Shown: positions 1 to 12,005 of the stretch, in pieces
How positions within the stretch are numbered: position 1 is the first letter of the stretch
How the letters are laid out: every line of letters begins with the position of its first letter
Notes under the pieces: model-generated
Databases searched by the model: none
Told to the model about the DNA's origin: nothing
Seen by the model: the letters and a program-made list of their open reading frames with translations, nothing else
From: Cinnamomum chago
Lineage: Eukaryota; Streptophyta; Magnoliopsida; Laurales; Lauraceae
NCBI GenBank assembly: GCA_038049695.1
Contig: CP142454.1
Location: 12,628,501-12,692,500, forward strand
Direction of reading: 5' to 3'
Length of the DNA: 64,000 nucleotides
Translations under genes and position numbers: made by a program

Positions 1-106
1 GTGGGAACTAGTTCTCACTTGAATATTTCCCATATATATATATATATATATTTGCTTATTAACCCTTGTATTTATAAGGAATTTAAAAATGAATGCTTGT
101 TAAGGC

Positions 107-651
107 TAGGGTTACGGTTGCAAATTGGCCGGCTTCGGATCAGAACTATAGTGTATTCAGACCCATTTCTAAATAACGGTTTAAGTTCCGAATCCAGTTT
201 TGACTCAAAACTGGCTTTGTTGGTTACAGATCTGGTTCCGATTAAGAACCTCGAATCCGGTTCCGGAACCGGGTCCACCTATATAACTGAAATCTAGTTT
301 CAAAATCGATTTTAATTTCTCTTTATTCTTCATTTTCTTCAAATAAACATATCATTCAACTTATACCAGTGCATCAAGTCTACTACCTCTAATATTATAA
401 ATAAAAATGTAAAAAAAAAAAAAAAAAGTTGATTTCCAGATACAATTTTCAATATCTTAGTCTCATATGCCGGGTCCACGGGTCAGAACCTATATGGACC
501 CGAACCTGGATCAGTTTATCAATTGAAACCTAAATTGGGTTCCGGATCCGAACCATTTTCTGAATTTGAACCTAAAATAGGTTCCAGATTCAATTTTTGC
601 GAGTCGGAACTTCAGGGTAATTGGAGAATCGGATACCCACTTACAACCCTA
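107..651. repeat. GGTTCCGG-word repeat, hAT-like non-autonomous element (candidate)
   Basis: Both ends carry a TAGGGTT-like terminus in opposite orientation (TAGGGTTACGG at the left, the complement of TAGGGTTGTAAG at the right). The arms are crowded with short words such as GGTTCCGG, GGATCCG and GACCCG, and the core is AT-rich. This architecture is common among plant non-autonomous hAT-type elements. I could not find matching 8-bp duplications at the ends, so the limits are approximate. A related stretch lies at 32,518-32,840. Confidence 0.4.
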
Positions 652-2639
652 GCTGGGATGTCTTGCACCAGTGCGCCCCGGGAACATGGCTTAATTTGTA
701 CTCATATAAAATGGACGGCACATCTTTTGAATGGTTTTGAACTTAAAAAAGTGAGTTACACATAAACAAATCTTATTTCACCTTACTTGCTACATGTTGC
801 TGTGATCTAATTTGAGATTTCTTGAATACCCAATTTTGATTAAAAAAATCTCATTTATCAAAGAGAACCCAAAATTGATTTGTATGGATTTTTAACTGGA
901 TTGGGGAACATAAAATGATCGTTGGACCTTGTCCCCTGAATTCTTAATCATTAGAGGGAGTTTCTAGAACTTACTATCCCCAAGCGGAATAATTTCTAAT
1001 AAGAATTTGAAGAATTCTCATTTGGAGAACAACAATGTACAAAATTATATCTTGATGGAAACCAAAAGGGAAGAGCACCATTTGTAGCAGTCTTCTTACT
1101 CATCATTGTGATGAAAACTTTATCATATTCATGTTGAAAGTTTTTAAAAATATGAATTACAATGTTTAGATTTTGATTTATTAAAAATCATAATTTTCGT
1201 AACCATGCATTTTTCACATAGAAAATATTGAAAATCTTACATAAACAATCCTTTTAAAAAACCGATTTCTTATTTGAAAATTTTGCCTTTTGACCTTTTT
1301 ATCTCGAATTCTACCAAAAAGATTAATTAAGGGAAAAATATGCATTTATAAGTACTTCCTTGATTAATCATGTTTTTCTAAGTAGACTTGGACTCTATTT
1401 GTGAAAATTAGTGTAACAAAAGGTTATGTATTTCATTAAGTATTCATCATTTTATTAGAAGATAGAGGAATTGACGGAAAAATTTCCGTAGGACCTCATA
1501 CGTCCTACTAAGATCCCGTGTCACATTGACACGGGAGGAGTCCTCATGTGGCATTTTTCTTCTTCTTCTTCTTCTTTTTTTGTCATTTTGTAATATGGTC
1601 GATATCAACTATTATGTCTGTCAAATATTCTTCAATATGTAACTGTCTTATTTGCTGATCACAACAGAATGATTAATATCAACTATATCGTAAAATAATA
1701 AGAAAAAAGACGAATCCGAATTTCCTCACGAATGAATGCACATGAAGGTTCCCCTTTATTAAGTATCCATCAATTTATTAGAAGATACGTGAGAAAAAAA
1801 AAAGGTTTTAAAGATACTCTTGCACATGTGATTGAAATAATGTCAACCCCAATCAAGTAACCCGAATGTTTTTTAATGAAGTAATGGCACTTAGATTTCT
1901 CAAAAACAAGACAAAAGCTTGTGTCCATGGCCATCCGTGGTAGGATCTTACAACATAAAAGGCTCCACGTGCACAAGAACAAAATTAAACCCATCAGGCA
2001 AGGAAGGTAAGGTAGGTCCTCTAGCACCTTTTTTGAGATGATTGATTGTCTTAAATTACACTTCAGCACCACATAGCTGGAATGCACACGCGCATGCTTG
2101 CAAACGATTTCATCCCCCCACCCCCCCCAAATCATAAATCCTCAGATTCAACTAAAAAAAAGTGGTCCCATTGTATGATTAAGTATCACGACGGAAAACA
2201 TGATTAGCACCACCACATCAACAGTGATATCATATCACTATATCACTGTCATTTAAATTTACATATGGTACTGTAGCTTTTTACAATAAATAAAAAGTGC
2301 AGCCCTAAAATCCTTTTCTTTTTTAGGGTTTTAAAAATCCTCTTCTTCTTTTCTCAATTTTTTTTTTTTTCACGGCACCATGTTTATGTTGTTCGAGTGG
2401 TTAGGAAGTCCAGTAATAAGTTTGATGTCCCTGTTGCAAAATCATTTGGGGCTTCACCCGATACAAAGTGTTAATAAATGGTGTTGTACATTTGAGGTTT
2501 TACGTACTATAAAAGTGTATGGATGGATTCCTTGTCATAAAATATCACAATTGGGTGGTGATCCGGGCCAATATTCATTCATTTATTTATTTTTTGCAAC
2601 TTTCGGGCTGGATAAATTTCTTTATTTTTAGAAAAAAGT
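652..2639. other. Intergenic, no gene recognised
   Basis: AT-rich DNA without a convincing coding frame. It contains a (TCT)n tract near 1,557-1,577 and a perfect short hairpin near 1,515-1,531 (CGTGTCA/TGACACG). A 30-bp near-identical direct repeat occurs at about 1,436 and 1,756. Short open frames here have no recognisable domain. Confidence 0.5.
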
Positions 2640-2790
2640 CAGATAAAACCCATGCAGCCCTCAGGTGGTAATACTAGTGGACTCAACCTTTAGTTCTTAA
2701 AGAGAGGGAATCAGTGATTGATATCGAGACCTTTAGATCCGAAAAAGAAAGGAATTGTGATCCTAACCACTTGGCCAACCCCTTATAGCC
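2640..2790 (-). mobile_element. Candidate tRNA-derived SINE
   Basis: Read on the minus strand, the segment begins GGGGTTGGCCAAGTGGTTAGG. TGGCCAAGTGG in it fits the pol III box A consensus exactly. About 35 nt downstream is GGTCTCGATATC, a weaker match to box B. The head resembles a tRNA-Leu or tRNA-Ser 5' half. The body runs into a T-rich end near 2,640. No target duplication was identified and no second copy is in the window, so the family is unassigned. A chance tRNA-like stretch is the alternative. Confidence 0.4.
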
Positions 2791-3620
2791 AATATTGAAT
2801 TTGGAAGGATGAGCAAAATTATCAACGTCCGGATCATAATATCAATTTAACTTTATGATGGTCCTCAACCCACAAAGGCCTTGGCCCCTAAACATGTACG
2901 ATTTGGATTGATAATTGTTAATTTATTTTCAACATTGAATGATGTGCGTGTCTATGATTCAGTATGCTCCCCTGCGAGTACAGTAATATTATTATCATGT
3001 TAAAGTAGTCACGGAAAAGATGTAAGAGGATGACGTGTCTGTCATTTATTCGTTTCCTGATTGGAAATGAAATTCTGTAATCGGATCTTACGGCCCACAA
3101 GCCAATGGTCAGTGAACAGATTGGAGTCCTGAGCATATGAAATTGATAGGTTTTTAATAGATTAATATTTTTAAATGGTCTATTAACTTTGAAAATATTC
3201 ATGAGTAAGTTTTTATGTAATTGAATTCTTAGGAATCCTAATGCTTGAGTTTCTATAAGTGATTAAAAATGAAGTGAAGTCAAAGAATGACCTTGGATAA
3301 TGTCTCACTTAAAAGAAAATGAGTAAGGAGGGATTGATTGCATGTGAGTATCGAATCATCGCCCTTGAAATTCAAATCTTAGGAAAGTAAAAGGTCCTAT
3401 CCATGCCTACATCTATTTTGGGGTTTTAAATGGATATTGGAGTCTTTGGTTTTGAATAAAGTAGATATGGCATCTACTTCTGGATCAAGAACAAATTCGA
3501 ATTCAAATTTAGAGCCATCCATATGGAGTCCAAAATATTCGGATATAGAATGGAATCATTTTATGTTGTAACATGAGGATTCAAATAAAAGATTATTAAA
3601 TTTACATATTTATATATGAG

Positions 3621-3753
3621 GGCTGCTCCTCTACACTGCAGTCTTCCTTAATATCAGTTGCAGGCATGTGAACCATGCATTCACATGCCCTACACTGCTC
3701 CCCTCACATGCCTGCAGCTGATATTAAAGAGGGCTGCAGTGTAGGGGAGCAAC
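3621..3753. mobile_element. Hairpin-forming inverted-repeat element (MITE-like)
   Basis: Two arms of about 50 bp are near-perfect inverted copies: GGCTGCTCCTCTACACTGCAG at the left end and the complement of GGTTGCTCCCCTACACTGCAG at the right. Both arms run through a TTAATATCAG-TGCAGGCATGTGA stretch. A transcript would fold into a long stem with a short loop. The flanks are AT-rich, and the right flank is an AT microsatellite. Superfamily not assigned. Confidence 0.6.
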
Positions 3754-3756
3754 CAT

Positions 3757-3759
<3 letters not shown>

Positions 3760-3789
<30 letters not shown>
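3760..3789. repeat. (AT)n microsatellite
   Basis: Uninterrupted AT dinucleotide repeat directly after the hairpin element. Confidence 0.9.
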
Positions 3790-3792
<3 letters not shown>

Positions 3793-5296
3793 AGAGCTAA
3801 ATATATATTTGAAAGTTTACTTGATTTTGGTCATATACTCACTTTATTAGCAATGTTGTATCTATATCCTTGGATGTGTTGTCCTTTTCCACGCGTGTGA
3901 GCTCCTTTTTCCATGTCTGCAGGGGCTATTACGGGTCTCGACCCGCCTTGAATGGGGTAAAAAAAAAATACTAAAGCATATGAAACAATCTCTTTAAAAA
4001 TTCAGAGAAGATTGTTTTTAACCCTGTATGAGCTGAACCATTGCATTGGGAATTTGGCTGGTAAAAGAAAATGGTGAACTAAGTATGAAGCTGAAGTTTT
4101 GATTGAATTCAATTATGTTCGGTGTCTTCTATTTATTATAGGTTTTGTTTGTCATGATATGATATCATGGTGGAATCGATTGACTTGGAGCAAACCATTT
4201 AGCGTAGCAGTTCAGACTACAGTACAAATTCGTCTAAACAATGACCATGGTGACTGTTTTGTTTATATTTTTAATGATTCAATTAGCTCACCAATCTTTT
4301 TAGAATCCTTTGCAAGTGGTTGTCAAATATGATTCACCAGCAGAAAAAGCAAGGGCCCCACAATCCCATCATATGAGAGAGGGCTAATCATGTTGGTAAA
4401 AATATAGTAGTGTGTACGGAGAGCTGTGATAGATTTGGCAATGCTGCCTGATTATTTCATACACTTTCAACAAGTTGGTGACAATTAAAGAGAGTCAGTG
4501 TGGAAGTAAAAAGTGTGCAATTAAAGAGAAGACAATATCCTAATTCAACACCCACACCATAAGACTTTACCATATCAAGAAGAGTAAAAGATGCAGTACA
4601 ATGAAGGGACAATAAGATACAATATACTGAAGCGGATTGCCATTTGAAAGTTGATATTTATTAGAATAGGTGCCAATAAAACTCAAATTGGAAAACACCA
4701 GTCTCAAAGGAAATTAATCTGAAACCGATTCTAGAATTTTTCCGTCGTTCGATTGATCGGGTCAAGCCTCTCCTTACGAAGTTTTTCTGATCAATCCGAC
4801 CTTTGTCCGATCGATCGGACCTCGTGGGTTCACCCGGACTTCTTCTGAATTCTTCACCATCTTCACTTCAGCTCTTCCGGTGATTTAACCTTAGTCCATT
4901 CTAATATAAATAGAAAATACAACTCAATGGATTTAGAGTTTTGCCTAACTCATGAATTAACCAATACAAATGAAATCCTAACAACCATGAATCCAAAGTA
5001 ACCTCTTTTCTTTTTAAGATATAAAACAAAAAATGTACGAACCACTTAATCGATGAATGGTCAAAAACCAATAATGCTGATGAAACTTGTCAAAATTAAA
5101 AGAAAAAAAATTATTATTTATACATCTAAGAACAAGTAACAAGCGTTTGAGAAATTAAGACACTACACCTCTGAGTAATGTTAGATTTCCAAAATTTAGG
5201 AACAAGAAAAAAATACATATAATAGAATTCAAAAGGATGTTTATCATAATTGATGTACGCCTGAATTTAAAGAATAATGGCACTATGGTATGAGGG

Positions 5297-5560
5297 TCTG
5301 TTTGCTTGTATTAAATGCACTGGAATTATATATATATATATATTATTTTATGTTATAAGTGGTTAAAAATGAACGCCATAAGTCAATTTTCAAAAATGAG
5401 AATAAAATATTCTTTGATTTTATGAAGTCAGAATCGAACAAAGATAAGAAATGAATAACCAACTTAGTTATTCATTCCTTGCTTGGGAAATAATTTATTA
5501 AACTAATTCTCTCTTACTTTGCATAAAATCAATTCCTTAAAGTGGGTGTGGGCGTATGAT
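5297..5560. mobile_element. Foldback MITE, partial copy
   Basis: Starts with a TGAGGGTCTGTTTGCTTG terminus like that of the element at 6,854. Inside it has ATAAGTGGTTAAAAATGAAC and TTTTCAAAAATGAGAATAAA, motifs shared with the copy at 10,655-10,965. No matching right terminus was found, so it looks truncated. Confidence 0.45.
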
Positions 5561-6853
5561 TACTGTGGCGTTGTTTGTTCGGAGACCACTACTCTCTGCG
5601 TTGTGTATAGAATCCGATCAATATAAAAAATAATCCCTAACAATAGAAGGAAGAGTGGAGAAGATAGATGTAATTATATAAAACACTACAAGAATATATT
5701 ACTGAAGGAATGAACTTTTATCACATTCTTTGATGCGCCAACCAACTGTTACATGCAGGCCCACCTTCACTTTTAGGGACAGACCATTCAATTATGGTTG
5801 ATCAGGTCCATAAATTGTCCCCCATTTGATGATCTTAACCACCATATTGGGGAACCACAAATGGATGGCTTTCTGCTGGTCCAACTTTCTTTGATCTTGC
5901 AGGTAACTGCATGCCCATTCATCATAATTCTACCTAGATGAATAGCCTAGATCGAATAGAAAAACATGAGACCACTAGTAAAGATGTAGGCAAAACTGAA
6001 TGCACCATCATTCTAGGTTGAGCATTTGTACAGTTCTTCATGAATGAGATATGAGATATCCAATTGAGGAATCTTTCTTTACTGTCCCCAAGGGGGTACT
6101 TTTTTTCTCATGTTCTATGTCAGATTGTAAAGTACAACAGGATTGCATTAATAGAAATTAAATCATGATGTGCATCATAAAAACAGCTGATACATAAAAT
6201 TCTAGTGACATTTTTTTAATCTTATTCCCTTTGATCATGATCTTTCTGATCTGTTTTTATGCAAGTGAACTACTCCACCATGTTGGATACCATCATCTAC
6301 CTTTAAAAACACAAAAGAAAAAGGTCAAAGAAAAAAAATATGTGGAGCAGGGTATTGTATGATGATGGCATTACTAATGCAACATGCAGGCAAGTGGATT
6401 CATTCATGTATGCATGTGACGGGCATTTCATCCCAGGAACATGAATACTAGGTAAAGTTTAGAGAGATACTAATGTGCATTTTGATCATTTCCAGGCATG
6501 GTCTTAAGTATCGACCAACCCTCCCTAGTTCTGCTGCCCCTCCATATAAGTGTTTTGCCCAGCTTGTACTTGTTTAAGACCAAAACTTGAAACCATGTTT
6601 GATGAACATCTCATTATTCAATAAACTGGAATTGGAAATGATCACATAAGTAGGGTTGTCAATGTGGTTTGCCAAGGTGAGCCAATCCCAAACAAAAGAT
6701 ATTTGGCCTGCCTTCGATTTCAGGCCCAAGTATGGCCTTGGGAAAGCCGGGTGGCTCTGTTCCAGCAATTTAATGAAATATGGATATGATCTATTTTCAT
6801 TTCCACACTCCTTTAATTTTTAGGTCCCAAGGCTAGAAATGATTTGAAGTGTA
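5561..6853. other. Intergenic, nothing recognised
   Basis: AT-rich sequence without a coding frame of recognisable family. The open frame near 6,574-6,768 (minus) is short and featureless. Confidence 0.5.
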
Positions 6854-7186
6854 AGGGTCTGTTTGTTTCATGTAACTGGATTCTTAGGAATTCTAGGACT
6901 TTGTATTTTGTAAGCATTTAAAAAAAAACTATTTGAAGGTGAATATTAAAAAACGACCATCAAATAACCTCCCTTGTAATGAAATCTGAATCAAGCGAAG
7001 AAGATCGAAAATGAATACCTAGCAATTAGTAATCCAAATACTAGGAAAGTCAATGTCTCATCTACACCACTACCTTATATAATTCATCCCTCACCTCATG
7101 TACTTCACCTCTAACCTCTTTAGTAATCCTAGTTGGAACTCATTTAAACACGAGTTCTATATATTCTAAGCAAATAAACAAGCCCT
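6854..7186. mobile_element. MITE with AGGGYYTGTTTGTTT-type termini
   Basis: The left terminus is AGGGTCTGTTTGTTT. The right terminus is the complement of AGGGCTTGTTTATTT. This gives an element of about 330 bp with no coding capacity. The flanks GAAGTGTA and GAATGTAT could be an eroded 8-bp duplication, which would suggest hAT affinity. Two further family members are at 5,297 and 10,655. Confidence 0.55.
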
Positions 7187-9124
7187 GAATGTATATCTCC
7201 AATAGAGCTCAAGATTTCAAGTGTGGAAGAGGTCCGTGGATTGAGTTCGTGAGGGCAACTTCGCCTTTTATACCATGAACTAGAGCTCAAACATATGAAC
7301 AGTGAATAGACAAATTTCAAATTGCATAGGGCTTAATACACTACCATTTAAACCTTGGAGAAATTAATGCATATGTTTTTTCATACATCTGCCCGTTCTC
7401 TAGTACCAGCCTTTTGTTAGTGCCTAATCTTAATTTCATCCTTCTTTGGATGGATAATTCCACATTTCTGGCATGCAATAGTTTGTATAATTTCTACTGC
7501 TGTTGAAATCTTTGGGTTTATGACACTGTTCCTTTTTTATGTGAACTGCGTACCATGAACTAGAGCTAAAAAAATATGGTTAGCGAATAATCAAATTGCA
7601 TATGGTTTAATACATACTACAATTTAGATCTTAGATAAATCGATGCATATGTTTTTTCAGACATAGTTCCATTCTTCTGTTAGTGCTTAATCCTGCATCA
7701 TTCTTTGCATATATGGATGATTCCACATTTATAGTCTTGTTGCTTTTCATTTGTTCCATTCCTCTGTTAGTGTCTTTTTATAGTTTCATTCTTCTGTTTG
7801 TGTTTCTTTACTAGTTCCATTCTCTAAGCAAGTAGCTTGTTAGGTCATTGCTTTGTATTGGGCCTTCTTTGCTCCTATCTTGATGCTGGTTGTCTCATTT
7901 TCAGTAGACCTTATTCACATCTAAGACATCTCGAGGTCCACAAGAAAGGATCAAAATATTATTGAATCTATAATGTAGTGACCAAAAGATAGATCCTAGG
8001 GAGCAAGCTATCCTTATCTTCATAGCCCATGTCCATCTGGGTCATGTTGGCGATGGGTCGGTCGGTCGGGCTCGGTTGTAAACTGTGCACAAGGTATCAT
8101 GGCTGAACTCAAATCCAGCCATTTCATTAAATGGGTTCACTGTTAAGCCTCGAACCCATGTCCAACCCAACCCATAAATAGGTCAATCTGACCTGACCCA
8201 AACTAAAAATTCTATTAGATTGAACTAATTGAAACCCTAATAAAGATCAATTCAAAAGCACACTCGCCTATAGACACTGAAATTTAATAGAGCCACGTTC
8301 ATGTTCAACTGCAAAAACCTCATGGCTCCATTGTTTTATCTTCACCGCTCTCCATCTGAACTTGATCACAGGAAGTCAGACAGAACCTGTCTGCTCTGCA
8401 TGGAATGCTTGTCTTGATTGAAAGTTGGAACTCCAACAACATGAGCTTGTTGATATAAATTGATCATATGCCGATCACTAACAGCTAAAGCTTTTTTACT
8501 AACATTGATTCACTGAATGCTATGTTCATAGGTACATATATTATCAAATACTATCCTTTTATACTCCTATATTGACTCAGTCTCATCTCCATTCCTTCTC
8601 TCAGCCACTAACGACGGCTAACTAAACATTTTGGTGAATGTGTACGTTTCTATTATTTATAGTACTCCACTGTCACATTGCAACTTGTCGTCCAAAATCA
8701 TGGAATTCATTTCAGTTCCTACAACTACTTTTCCACAATACAGAAACTTTCCATTTAACCACATCAAAACAAAAAAAAAAAAAAACCCAATCAAGCAGCT
8801 GATTATGAAAATGATATCGGAAAAGATCATGATTTTAAACCACAGGGAAGTAGAGAGAGAGAGTACTACTAGTATACAATGTTCTTTGATTTTTGACCAC
8901 CCTCTATAGAGGAAGAGAATTTCCTTTTAGGAATTGTTTGATTTTTGGGCCAATGATAATTTTTCAGTGTATCTTCAGATACTGGTCTTGCATAAATAAC
9001 AAGAATATTTTTGTTGATCCAATCCCAGTATCCCACCATGGATGGACTGTGGTTAAAAAAAAAATCTATGAGTGGAAAATCAGGTGTCAGATCTTTAGGC
9101 TCTTTCTGCTTAGATGAACACATG
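7187..9124. other. Intergenic, word-repeat relic at 8,041-8,240
   Basis: No gene recognised. Two similar stretches (around 7,260-7,390 and 7,545-7,690) share ACCATGAACTAGAGCT...AAATT...TGCATATGTTTTTTCA-type wording and look like an old local duplication. 8,041-8,240 is dense in CCCAACCC and GACCTGACCC words, like the word-repeat elements elsewhere in the window. Confidence 0.45.
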
Positions 9125-9420
9125 TTGTTGTGATCTAGGGCCTACGAGAAGAAATCAATCACGCATAGAAGAACACAAAATTTACGTGATTCGGTTTTTG
9201 ACCTACTACGTCCATAAGGAAGACGGGAGAAATCACTATCTAATCAAAAGAAGTGTACATCCTAGAGACTTTGAGTCTCTATTTATAATATCAGTCGCAA
9301 ACCCTGTCACACCCAAACCATACATCTAATCACAGTACAACTTGGGTAATACATGGGCCCAGTTAACCAAGACTTATTAGCTTGCCATACCAATTAACAC
9401 ATGTTATATTGTTTCAGTCT
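9125..9420. mobile_element. Fragment resembling a Ty1/copia-type LTR
   Basis: The stretch contains GAAGAACACAAAATTTACGT, then GATTCGG, CCTACTACGTCC and GAGTCTCTATTTATA. This ordered wording recurs in LTRs of several plant copia elements. No partner LTR or internal region is present, so if correct it is an old solo or partial LTR. Assignment rests on remembered wording only. Confidence 0.3.
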
Positions 9421-9778
9421 CTCCCTGTCTCTGGGCTTGATTCGTCTTTATGATAAAAGGGAAATTATAAGATGATGACACTTTCTGCCATTATTAGGAG
9501 TCTAGTAAACATTTCTCACCTGATTCTTACACTGATTGGGTTCGGAGTTGGTCCATTCTCACTATCTGCCCCATCAACCTGGTCCGACCTCGACCACTCT
9601 GACAAGTTGCACTATCCCACCAACCGAGCCCAAAACACCATTGGCTCCACTAATTCCGGGTGTGTTTAATTAAAATTCTCAATCTGTCAATAAATGAAGT
9701 TCCGGTTGAGGTCGAGTCTATACTTGTTTCCCATTGTGCACAACGTAAACTCAAATGTATAAACCACATGATTTATCA

Positions 9779-9779
<1 letters not shown>

Positions 9780-9806
<27 letters not shown>
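9780..9806. repeat. (AT)n microsatellite
   Basis: Pure AT dinucleotide run. The surrounding open frame is only a translation of this repeat. Confidence 0.9.
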
Positions 9807-9809
<3 letters not shown>

Positions 9810-10654
9810 ATTAGAAATACGACCCACCTGTGGAGTTTAGGTCTGAAGATAATATGACTATGGTCTCCATACTAAATTAAATTATAGATTAATCACATCT
9901 AAAATACATAAATGAAAAGAGTAGATCACCCCATTTTTAGTTGGGTCAAATTTTCACCTATGAAAGTGCGCACAGTTAAAGATGTGGGCTTTTTAATCTC
10001 CGCAGTTTAGAGAAAAAAATTAACACGGGATGTGGTTTTCCGGGATTCGAATTGTGATATGGATGATTTATTTATAAGGAGTATAAATAGGAAGTTAGGA
10101 ATAGGAAGAGGTGGAAGATGCTTTGACATTGAAGATGAAGCCGTCTCATCTAGTATCCTCTCTTTTTGTTCTTTCATTGTTGACTTTTTTTTTTTTTTTT
10201 TCATATGATTGTTTCCTTTCATTCTTCTGCATCTTAACTTCTTTTCTGTATGCATACTAATAATCTCTTGAATAATAATTCCAACGATGATTGATGGCTT
10301 TATTTTTCAAGATTCGCTAGTAAGTTTTGCTTTGAGTGGGGAACATAGCTTCCATTAACTGAATGAATGGAAGTTGCAGAATTCTGAAAATATGTGGCTG
10401 GTGAGGCGAATTGGGTTTGATAGGAAACCTGTGAATTGTAAATTATGAACTGGGTCTGGCTTCAATTTATCTGTAAACTTAATAACAATAGTTAAAAGGA
10501 CATGAGAAGTTTTGTCCTCTGCACTTTTGGGTTTTCTCTCTTTTGTTTTTCTTTTCTTTTTTGGTTTGAGATGAAAAGGACACGTTCACATTGCTTGTAG
10601 GTAGTCAGTGAATTAGGGACTAGATTGATGGCATTCGAAATGTTTTCTTGATTT
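9807..10654. other. Intergenic, no gene recognised
   Basis: AT-rich, with a poly-T tract near 10,184-10,201. There is a TATAAATAGG box near 10,083, but no coding exon could be matched to it. Confidence 0.45.
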
Positions 10655-10965
10655 GTTTGTATTAAAATATATATGAATTGAATACATAGAATTCTTACCA
10701 TTACTTGTTAAAAATAAAAATCAAAAAGTGAATTTTCAAAAATGAGCACGCACGAAATAACCTTTCCTTTCCTTTTAGGGAAATAATATCAAAAGAAGAT
10801 CGGTTCATTTCACATCTTCTTTTGATTCTATTTCCCTAAAAAGAAATATTATTTTATGCTCATTTTAAAAAAAATCACATTTTATGTTCATTTCTAACCA
10901 CTTATGATATGAATTCTATGTATTTAATTCCTATTAATTTATTATCATGCAAACAAATAGGCCCT
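10655..10965. mobile_element. Foldback MITE with ~150-bp inverted arms
   Basis: The left arm (from GAATTGAATACATAGAATTC) and the right arm (complement of the stretch ending GAATTCTATGTATTTAATTC) mirror each other almost to the centre. There AATATCAAAAGAAGAT faces ATCTTCTTTTGATT. The right terminus complement reads AAGGGCCTATTTGTTTGC, the same family terminus as at 6,854. The left terminus is less well kept. No coding capacity. Confidence 0.65.
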
Positions 10966-11527
10966 TAATTGATGCCTCATTTCAGACTTTAGTGTGAATC
11001 ATGATTTTTTCTCCTGTGTTCTTGTTTCAATTGCAATCACTGCATTTAGAGGTTAATAGATTGATAAGTGGAAGAGAGGAGCAGATATAGGAGCATTAAA
11101 GAATGCTTATTTTTGGCCATTAGTCACACAAGGGTGCTTTCTTTTTTTAGGTTTTTTTTTTCTTGCTTTTTTAAGTAGTATCAAGCTAAATTGCTTCCTT
11201 TGTTATCCTTGGTGCAACATATATGTGTGGGGGCCCATTTCTTGAACCTGTTCCTCTTGGTCTCGGCAAGGGTGCGCTCGGATATGCTGACGTATAGGAG
11301 CCCCTTCTCTTGATCTCGGCTACGATCCGATCCATATCGGTCTCGGCACTACGTGCTGGTCTCGGCCAAACAGAATTCAGTTCGGCCGCGCATACCGTTC
11401 AGTCTCGGCAATGCAGTATTGCGCTTGCAGCTAACAGCCACGGCCCTGTCGTGGCAAGGCCCAAGGAAGGGATCTGATGGGACTTCAGCCACCACCAGAT
11501 CAGGGCAAGATCAGGCCCAATGTGACT

Positions 11528-11610
11528 GGCATTAAATGCATTGTGGGCTGATCGGACCCACATTAAATGTAGTGTGGGCTGATCGGACCACATTAAATGC
11601 AAAGAGGGCT
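11528..11610 (+). repeat. U3 tandem repeat in the LTR
   Basis: Three adjacent copies of a roughly 35-bp unit built on CATTAAATG followed by GTGGGCTGATCGGACC. They lie about 100-170 bp upstream of the LTR TATA box. Position and copy number suggest an enhancer-like element; that role is inferred. Confidence 0.65.
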
Positions 11611-11695
11611 ATGATGGACCTTCATTTATTACTTTGTGGGCTGATGTGACCCAGGTCACATCACCAAGCCCACTGGCACTCACCCAAGACTGTTC

Positions 11696-11705
11696 CATAT
11701 ATAAG
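11696..11705 (+). promoter_or_regulatory. LTR TATA box
   Basis: CATATATAAGG in the middle of the LTR, in a suitable place to drive the element's genomic transcript. The same box is in the 3' LTR. Confidence 0.65.
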
Positions 11706-11955
11706 GCACGAGCCAAAGGGAGCAAGGGGTAAGCACTCTCACATAGAGACCCAGTCTTTCTTCTTCTTCTCCTTCTTCTCCGATCGATTGCTGACTTAAG
11801 CATCGGAGAGCCCTGCGCTGCCCAGAGCCAGGGTCCTCTGACCCTTGTCTTTCTCCTCTTTCAGGTTCATACCGTCGCAGCTATCTCCTCCATGCATTGA
11901 GTAAGTCCTGAGAGGCATCCTGATCTTGTGAGTATATTATTCTTGCACTTACAAT

Positions 11956-11973
11956 TGGCGCCGTCTGTGGGAA
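11956..11973 (+). other. Primer-binding site
   Basis: TGGCGCCGTCTGTGGGAA lies two bases inside the 5' LTR end. It is the usual PBS wording in plant Tat-type gypsy elements. The TGG start matches the CCA end of a tRNA; which tRNA was not determined. Confidence 0.8.
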
Positions 11974-12005
11974 AATTTCTATAGTCTTTCCTATTCCTAA
12001 ACACC

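Larger units (their letters stand above)
2791..5296. other. Intergenic with small repeat relics
   Basis: No gene recognised. Near 3,205-3,300 there is a fragment resembling the foldback MITE family seen at 6,854 and 10,655 (shared words around a TAAGTGATTAAAAATGAA motif). The hairpin element at 3,621-3,753 and an AT microsatellite are listed separately. Around 4,750-4,830 is a stretch with repeated CGATCGG/TCGATCGG words. Confidence 0.5.
11224..11953 (+). repeat. 5' LTR of the Tat element
   Basis: A 730-bp LTR, starting TGTGTGG and ending TTACA. It carries a U3 tandem repeat and a TATA box. Near-identical to the copy at 22,289-23,032. Confidence 0.95.

Noticed and set aside
1-297. Open frame with IYIYIYIY stretch
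   Set aside because: Translation of an AT microsatellite and a word-repeat element; no protein family resemblance.
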